Below, one piece after another: positions 57,910 to 64,000 of a DNA stretch of 64,000 bases. The position numbers were made by a program, and so were the translations under genes. Under the pieces are notes generated by a model. The model worked only from the letters and a program-made list of their open reading frames with translations, ran no database searches and had not been told where the DNA came from. How positions within the stretch are numbered: the stretch's first letter is position 1; every line of letters starts with the position of its first letter. Source of the DNA: Galeopsis tetrahit (taxonomy: Eukaryota > Streptophyta > Magnoliopsida > Lamiales > Lamiaceae). The stretch is taken from positions 21,170,001-21,234,000 of the forward strand of contig OY776120.1 of NCBI GenBank assembly GCA_963675135.1, in the 5' to 3' direction.

Positions 57910-59304
57910 TGTTGGTCCCAAGTTGAGTTAAGATTGATTAAGCTATGAAAGTCTAGAGGGGAGGGGTGAATAGACTTTTCAAAATCTTTCAAAATATCAA
58001 AGTTTATAATGCGGAAATGTGTTCTGAATAGTACTGTTCTTACCGAGTCAGATCAGTACTTTCCAGTTTAGTTTTATACTCAACTTTTATTCAGATCTTT
58101 ACTTATTAAATTCTAATGTTCTTGGTTAAACAAATATTAAATAGAAAATACCAAATAGAAAGTAAAGAACACAGGATTTATAGTAGTTCGACAAATGTCT
58201 ACATCCACTCTCACAAACCCAGTTGTGATGTTTTATTAACTCCTTCTTGAGTTTCTTGTGGCTAAAAGTCCCAAGACTAAGACTATGATCTTTTCGATTA
58301 CACTTCCAAGTGTATCTTCGATCGACTAGTAATTTCACAAGTAACTAGCACACTTGTTTACAACAATACAAACTGTAAATGAAGAGTAAAACTTCTCTTG
58401 AATAGCCTCTGATTTCTTCTCTTCAAATCTGTGGCTCTTCTCAGATTTCTTGATCTCTTCAACTGTGTGAGTTCTTCAATGCTTTGTAGACTTAGATTAC
58501 TCTTGAATGCTTTATGATCAGTAGTCTTAGCAGTAGGAGATCACACAGTATTTATAGAACTTAGTATGACAGTTAGCAGTTTGTGAACTAACTCTCAACT
58601 AACTCTAAAACTGTTTTTGTAACTTATTCTTTTGTAACCGACTTTGTAACTTCCTTCAACTAATTCCAAGTCAGCATATCTTCAAATATATCCAGTTTCG
58701 CCCTAAATAAGTTTTCCAAACTTATTCTTCAAACTTACCAATTCAGCACAGTAACTTACTGTTCTGACTTTTACTGTTCTTAGTCAGTAAGCACAGTTCT
58801 CCAAAACTGTTCTAACTTCTCCAGAATACTTCTAAGCTTCTCTTAAACTCTTCTTGAAGGTCTTCTTATTCTGAAGTAGCCTTCTAAGTCTTCAATAATC
58901 TTCTGATCTTCTTCTAATCTATTCCTAATCTACTGTTTTGAACTTTTACAATGCTGAATACAAAAGAATACAACTTTACATATATAAAACCTATCTATAC
59001 ATCAACTGAACTACATACAGATGAGTACATTTAAGTCCTATACTATAAGCTGTCTATACAATATAAAACATCAGCTTAGTTCCTAACAGTTCTTATATCA
59101 GATCAGTAACCACACTAAGATCAGTAAACATATATAAGATCAGTAACTCAGATTTCAATATCATATTAAGATCAGTAAACTTATTTCAGATGACTTAGTT
59201 AAGATGACTTAGAACCACATATATCATTAAATTTAAGTAGCTTTTGGCCATCAAAACATACAATCATCAACTAGAACATTGTTTCAAGGATTCATATCCC
59301 AACA
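57910..59304 (-). mobile_element. Solo LTR, copia-like, 1,395 bp
   Basis: Bounded by TGTTGG...CCAACA with a perfect TSD ATTTT (57905-57909, 59305-59309). In minus orientation it starts TGTTGGGATATG, ends GGGACCAACA, has TATAAATA at 58549-58556 and a C-rich stretch near its 3' end, the layout of the Sirevirus LTRs, so minus is the likely orientation. No internal sequence remains. It splits the RT domain. Confidence 0.85.
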
Positions 59305-60173
59305 ATTTTCCAATTTGTGTTCATGGGGATCCTTACTGGCTTGCTGGTTGTACACCCAAATTTCTTGATCATTTCTCTGTGTGTACTTGTCTTGGTTGAT
59401 GAAAATTCCTTCCTTTGATTTCTTGACTTGTAAGCCCAAGAAAAAGTTCATCATTCCCATCATTGACATCTCAAACTTGCTTTGCATGAGCTTTGAGAAC
59501 TTCTCACACAGCTTCTCATTGGGGGATCCAAATATGATGTCATCCACATATATTTGGACAAGCAAGATGTCCTCTCCTTCAGTGATTCTGAAGAGAGTTC
59601 TGTCCACAGTTCCCTTGATAAATCCATGATCCAAGAGGAACTGTGACAGTGTGTTATACCAGGCTCTTGGAGCTTGTTTGAGTCCATATAAAGCTTTCTT
59701 CAATCTGTAGACTTGGTTCCCAACTTCAAAACCAGGTGGTTGCTCCACATAGACTTCTTCTTTCAATACTTCATTCAAGAAGGCACTCTTGACATCCATT
59801 TGGTACACCTTGAACCTCTTGTGGGCTGCATAGGCTAAGAAAAGCCTTATTGCTTCTAGCCTTGCCACAGGTGCAAAGGTCTCATCATAATCAATGCCTT
59901 CTGATTGACAGTAGCCTTTTGCCACTAGTTTGGCTTTATTTCTGACAATCACATCATTCTCATTCTTCTTGTTCTTGAACACCCACTTGGTTCCAATAAC
60001 ATCTTGATGTGAAGGTCTATCCATCAGTTCCCATACATGTGATCCATTAGTTCACATTCAGCTCTTCCTGCATAGCTGTGATCCAGTTTGCATCTTGAAG
60101 TGCTTCCTCTATGTCACTAGGTTCCTGTTCTGATAGAAAGCAACAAAACAAGACACTTTCACCATGAAACCTT
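59305..60173 (-). pseudogene. Reverse transcriptase core of the minus-strand element
   Basis: From 60024 leftward the minus strand reads [59 protein letters not shown] and [10 protein letters not shown], so the catalytic YVDD is intact. An extra base in the KYTQRNDQ stretch (about 59370-59380) shifts the frame just before the solo LTR. Upstream (60025-60173) frames are broken, but the conserved EEALQDANW region is recognisable. Confidence 0.88.
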
Positions 60174-60821
60174 CTAGTTTTGACTCCTAATCCCTTCAGT
60201 AGAGTTTTCCTCTATTGAGGTTGAGTCACCATTTTCATAGAATTCAGGATAATTGAATGCAGGATCTAATTCTGGATCATATTCACGGATGTTGTCCTCA
60301 ATGTCAGGGACATTAGCATTTTCAACATTTATGGTTCCCCCTTGAATATTGGATCCATTAACTACCTCAGCAGAGCCTGCTTCTTCATTAGTAGATGTTA
60401 CCTGAGTGTGAACTGGGATTGGGTCATTCAGTTCACCATTTCCTTCAGTGGGGTTTGCTTCAGGATGGTTGCCTTCAGGATTGTTGTCCAGTATTATGTT
60501 CTCAGGGAGATTGGCTTGGACAACATCTATGAATACAATGTCCTTGTCTTTTAGGCTCAATCTGGTTGTTCTTTGTGTGATTTCTTCAGTGACCAGGTTT
60601 TTGTTCCTGATCTCAAACATAGATTCATCAAACACAACATGAGGTGTTTCCTCCACAATTAGGGTTTTGCAGTTATACACTCTGAAAGCTCTACTGATTT
60701 GGGAATATCCAAGAAATATCCCCTCATCAGCTTTGCTGTCAAAAGCTTTCAGCTGCTCTTTCCCATTGTTGTGGATGAAACACTTACAGCCAAATATGTG
60801 GAAATATGACACTTTGGGCAT
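60174..60821 (-). pseudogene. Integrase C-terminal region and linker, minus strand
   Basis: Encodes VSYFHIFGCKCFIHNNGKEQ, KAFDSKADEGIFLGYSQ, EETPHVVFDES, then an acidic Pro/Glu/Asn-rich linker about 100 residues long. It keeps the segment missing from the plus-strand element at 10254. Stop at 60174. Confidence 0.85.
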
Positions 60822-61738
60822 TCTTCCTTTCCAGAGTTCATAGGGGGTTTTGCCTTGACCCTTAGTGATTAAACATCTGTTCTGAGTATAGCATGCAGTG
60901 TTTATGGCTTCAGCCCAAAACCTCTTAGGTAGGTCTGAATCAACAATTAAAGTTTTAGCAGCTTCTTTAGAGTTCTATTTCTTCTTTCTGCTGCTCCATT
61001 CTGCTGAGGAGTTCTAGCTACCGAGGTTTCATGAGCTATTCCATTTAGGGTGCAATACTCATTGATGTATGAATTAATGAACTCAGTGCCTTTATCAGAT
61101 CTTATTTTGATAATGTTAAGGCTGTTTTCATTTGACAGTCTCTTTAGTAGTTCAGGGAGTTTGACTTGTGTTTCCTTCTTATTAAGGAGAAAAACTACCC
61201 AAGTGAACCTAGAGAAGTCATCTACTACAACCAGTGTGTATTTTCTACCATTTATGCTTGCTGGGGTAATTGGTCCAAATAAGTCCATATGTAGAAGTTC
61301 AAGTACCCTTTCAGTAGAGATGACTGGTTTTCCCTTGAATGAGGTTTTAATCTGTTTTCCTTCTTGGCATGGTTTACAAACATGCTCTTTAATGAAAACC
61401 TCATTAGGTAATCCTTTTACTAATGCATTTCTGGCAAGTTTGTTTATTGACTTAAAGTTCAGGTGGTTTAGCCTCTTATGCCATAACCAGCTTTGTTCAT
61501 TTGAGCTCTTAGCTATGAAACATGCAGCATCAGTAGACTTGTCCCAGTCAGCAAAATACACATTTCCTTTCCTAGTACCAGTCAGTAGAGTTTGTTGAGT
61601 TTTATCTTTAATTGAGCATTTTCCACTTGAAAACTCAACATTAAAACCTTTATCACAAAACTGACTTATACTTAACAAATTGTATTTGAGACCAGCCACA
61701 TAAGATACATTAGATACCTTGATATTACCAATTATCAA
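60822..61738 (-). pseudogene. Integrase core of the minus-strand element
   Basis: Shows the HHCC finger (HKRLNHLNF ... CKPCQEGKQ), HMDLFGPI, VVVDDFSRFTWVVF, KIRSDKGTEF and QQNGAAERRNRTL, so all three catalytic acidic residues of the DDE triad are present. A one-base loss after RRNRTLK (about 60970) breaks the frame, and the FWAEA region continues in another frame to 60822. An in-frame TAA lies just upstream, at about 61766, after GDSS. Confidence 0.88.
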
Positions 61739-62033
61739 GGTACCATAACCTTTTGTTATTGCTTATGAGCTGTCTCCAAAGGTGACATTTGGGCCTTCTT
61801 TTTCAGTGAAATCAGTGAGGAGTTCTTTGTTTCCAGTCATGTGCCTTGAGCATCCACTGTCAAGGTACCATGCTGACTTTTTGCTCATACTCCTCATCTT
61901 TTTGTGGCCCATAGGTACCTGCAATTAGCAAGCTTTAGGTACCCTTTGAATTTTGGGTCCTGAGAGGTTAGCTGTACCTTTAGGAACCCAAACTTGCATA
62001 ATTACCCTGATTGATTCAAGGTGGCTAAGTTGT
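61739..62033 (-). pseudogene. Protease start and Gag-protease linker, minus strand
   Basis: The minus strand reads AWYLDSGCSRHMTGNKELL, with the DSG active-site motif near 61855-61865, preceded by the linker QVWVPKG...GPK typical of Sireviruses. Stops interrupt it. The linker is cut at 62033 by a solo LTR and continues at 63643. Confidence 0.8.
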
Positions 62034-63637
62034 TGTTGGAATAAAATGATTTTGATTTAGATACCAAAACCCCTGATTGATGATGTTCAGATTAGTTGAG
62101 ATATGCTCAAGTATAGATCAGACAAGTTGTCTCAGGATACTTGAGTATGTAGAAATGCTTAAAATCTCAGAAGTGTTGTGAGATTTATAGTTCAGGATAG
62201 TTGTCCAAAGCTGGAATGTTAGGCAGCTTGATTAGTGGTAAGGTTATAGGCCAAAGTTGCTGAGTTTCCAAGACAAGCTGACTGAACGGACAACATGGCT
62301 GAAAAGATCAAGAGTGTTAAGACAATGCTCATAAATGCAAATGATCAGATCAATTGAAGTACAAATAATCAAGAGCATTGAATGCTAGGATCACAGAAGA
62401 CACATTTATTGAAGCATTTATTACCATCAAGCCTGAACTATGCATTGAAGACCTAGAAGCATTAAAGATTGAAGCATTGAATGAATGTTAGAACATTCCA
62501 AAATTGCAGCAGGAATGTTCAGGGGAGTTGTCCCATCTGACCGTTGGTTGAGTGTAGAGTCTGCCACAAATCAACCTTGGGAAATGTTCATATTTGGAAC
62601 CTGACACAAGTCATCTCAGCCACATTTTTCAGAAGTCAACACATTCATTCAAACAACCATTGAAGAAGCTTTTACACAGTGGATAAAAGGATGCTAAGCT
62701 TCATAACCGTTTCAATGGTGCTGCAAATAGACAAGTTTGAAATGCTATCTCTCCAACGGGTAGTTGATCAAATTTGCCTATAAATTCAGAAGTGATCAAA
62801 GGATTCAAGCATCCAACTATCTGCTATCAAACTATCATCAAGCAATCAAAGGAAACCAAAGCTGTTCTTAAGAATCCCAAGTTTCCTGATCACTTCAATT
62901 AGCTAAGTCAATCTTTGTAAACATCCAAAGCTTAGCATTGAGATATCCTAAGCCTTTACACTGTTCTTATTGTAAAGGATATCTCTACTAGTTGGAACCA
63001 AACCTCAAACCCTTACCTCATTAAGTGAAGGAGTGTTTGTTGTAGAAGTGAGGAGTTAAGGACTGTTATTGTGAAACACAGTCTTAACTCAGAGAAATTG
63101 AGCACTAGGACTTAGATTATCCTAGGGATCAAAACACTAAGAGAGTGTTGTTGATCAGTGCACCTTGGCACTATAAAACAAGCTAATTTCATTGTTAAGG
63201 AATTATCCCGTTCAATCAGGGAAAGTGGATGTAGGAGTATTAAGACTCTGAACCACTATAAATTGTGTGTCATTTACTTACTGTATTCATTATAGCTCTT
63301 GCACTCAATCATATTTCAAAGAATCTATCTCAGTATATTAAGAAAATCTGTTTTGGACAAAGTCCCTGATCACTATATTTTTCAGAAATCAACTTGGAGT
63401 ATTTCTTTGTGTAAAAGACCAACCACATTCCGCACTTAGTAACTCTATTAGATATTTAGCTAACTGATTACTTAATAGTAATCAGTAGGACAAGTATCTA
63501 TCAAAGTTCACACTCAGGCTTGTTGTGAGACAACCTTCCTGATAAGTCAAAACTGTTTGAAAAGAAAAAAATTTGCATACACAAGTGCATTCCCCCCCCC
63601 CCCATACATTTGTGTCATACTCCACCAAGGACCAAAA
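62034..63637 (+). mobile_element. Solo LTR of the plus-strand Sirevirus family, 1,604 bp
   Basis: Starts TGTTGGAATAAAATG and ends GGACCAAAA (terminal CA lost); TSD GTTGT at 62029-62033 and 63638-63642. It aligns throughout with the LTRs 5643-7242 and 17497-19095, with more differences than those two show from each other, and carries the same TATA box and poly(C) stem (63579-63615). Inserted opposite to its host element. Confidence 0.9.
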
Positions 63638-63642
63638 GTTGT

Positions 63643-64000
63643 TTTCCTTGTGCATCAACATACACTGTATTTCCCTTAAATGCCTTTGGGAAAGTATGTG
63701 TGAAAGTGTTGACTCTGTAAGTTTCAGGAGAGTTGTCAAATCTTCTGAACTTATGAGTTCTTTGTGCAGCTTGAGGAAATCTTTGAGGGAAGGCATGTTT
63801 ATGACCATTACCCTTTGGCATGGAGGGTTTTGGTTGCCTCATTTTATTTTGCCTGTGAGGATAGTTGTCATTAGGTCTTTTCAGCTGAGACTTCCTCAGT
63901 GGAGTTTGCCTAGGCTGATCATACCTTGGACTACTCTGCTCACCAACATTCCTCTTGTGTTCAGGGACTTTGGCCTTTTCCTTAGGTTTGGGCCTAGTCT
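63643..64000 (-). pseudogene. Gag C-terminal/linker region of the minus-strand element
   Basis: The minus strand is open from the window edge and rich in Lys, Arg, Gln, Pro and His (KRPNDNYPHRQNKMRQPKP, TFPKAFKGNTVYVDAQGKQ). This fits the stretch between Gag zinc knuckle and protease in Sireviruses. The capsid and knuckle lie off the window. Confidence 0.65.

Larger units (their letters stand above)
49545..64000 (-). mobile_element. Sirevirus-type element, minus strand, 5' end beyond the window (copy B and right flank)
   Basis: Read right to left it holds the Gag tail (64000-63643), protease, integrase, RT, RNase H, post-pol ORF, polypurine tract (51291-51304) and 3' LTR. It is a relative of 5643-19095 with a clearly different LTR. 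Two solo LTRs interrupt it. Its 5' LTR and target duplication are outside the window. Confidence 0.9.

Overview
This window is repeat-dominated plant nuclear DNA, most likely from a eudicot. The evidence is a berberine-bridge-enzyme-like (BBE-like) gene end at the left edge, Ty1/copia elements of the Sirevirus type primed by initiator tRNA-Met, several plant CACTA (En/Spm) transposons with a TNP2-type transposase, small MITEs, and AT-rich intergenic DNA. I cannot name the species. Apart from the BBE-like gene, I see no host gene I would trust.

Layout, left to right. 2-649 is the 3' end of the BBE-like gene, followed by AT-rich flank. 2122-2500 is the end of one CACTA element. It is abutted at 2501 by a second CACTA with a different subterminal repeat, a 79-bp perfect hairpin (2963-3133) and a TNP2-like transposase gene (3522-5642, resuming 19101-20011). 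That gene is split by a complete 13.5-kb Sirevirus-like element (5643-19095; 1.6-kb LTRs, TSD CAGTT) carrying gag-pol and a very long extra ORF after pol. From 20012 the TNP2 gene is cut off by a relic copia LTR, which holds a 2-kb non-coding LTR element (21179-23171, TSD CCTGA). Next comes a 5.5-kb non-autonomous CACTA (23288-28780, TSD GAC), which itself contains a second CACTA and a 195-bp CACTA-type MITE (TSD ATG). A minus-strand Sirevirus-like element of a related subfamily follows.

The main structural event is a direct tandem duplication of about 18 kb: copy A 20708-38564 and copy B 38569-57274. It repeats everything from inside the relic LTR, through the TRIM-like element, CACTA nest and small relics, to the 3' LTR and post-pol ORF of the minus-strand Sirevirus. 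Copy A stops abruptly where copy B runs on into pol. To the right of copy B the minus-strand element continues through RNase H, RT, integrase, protease and gag to the window edge, broken by two solo LTRs (57910-59304, TSD ATTTT; 62034-63637, TSD GTTGT).

The most unusual signals are products of DNA repair and replication. Each copy of the duplication carries a private insertion stitched from nearby sequence (32 nt at 23747-23778 in A; a three-piece patchwork near 55936-55966 in B). The duplication junction has a 4-bp filler, and several A/B length differences lie between short direct repeats. Other notable features are the 79-bp hairpin upstream of the transposase, a conserved stem with a poly(C) loop just before the primer-binding site in the Sirevirus LTRs, the 1,570-codon post-pol ORF kept in two diverged subfamilies, and CACTA families that share an internal module but differ in subterminal repeats. 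All coordinates and TSDs were read by eye; similarity estimates are approximate.
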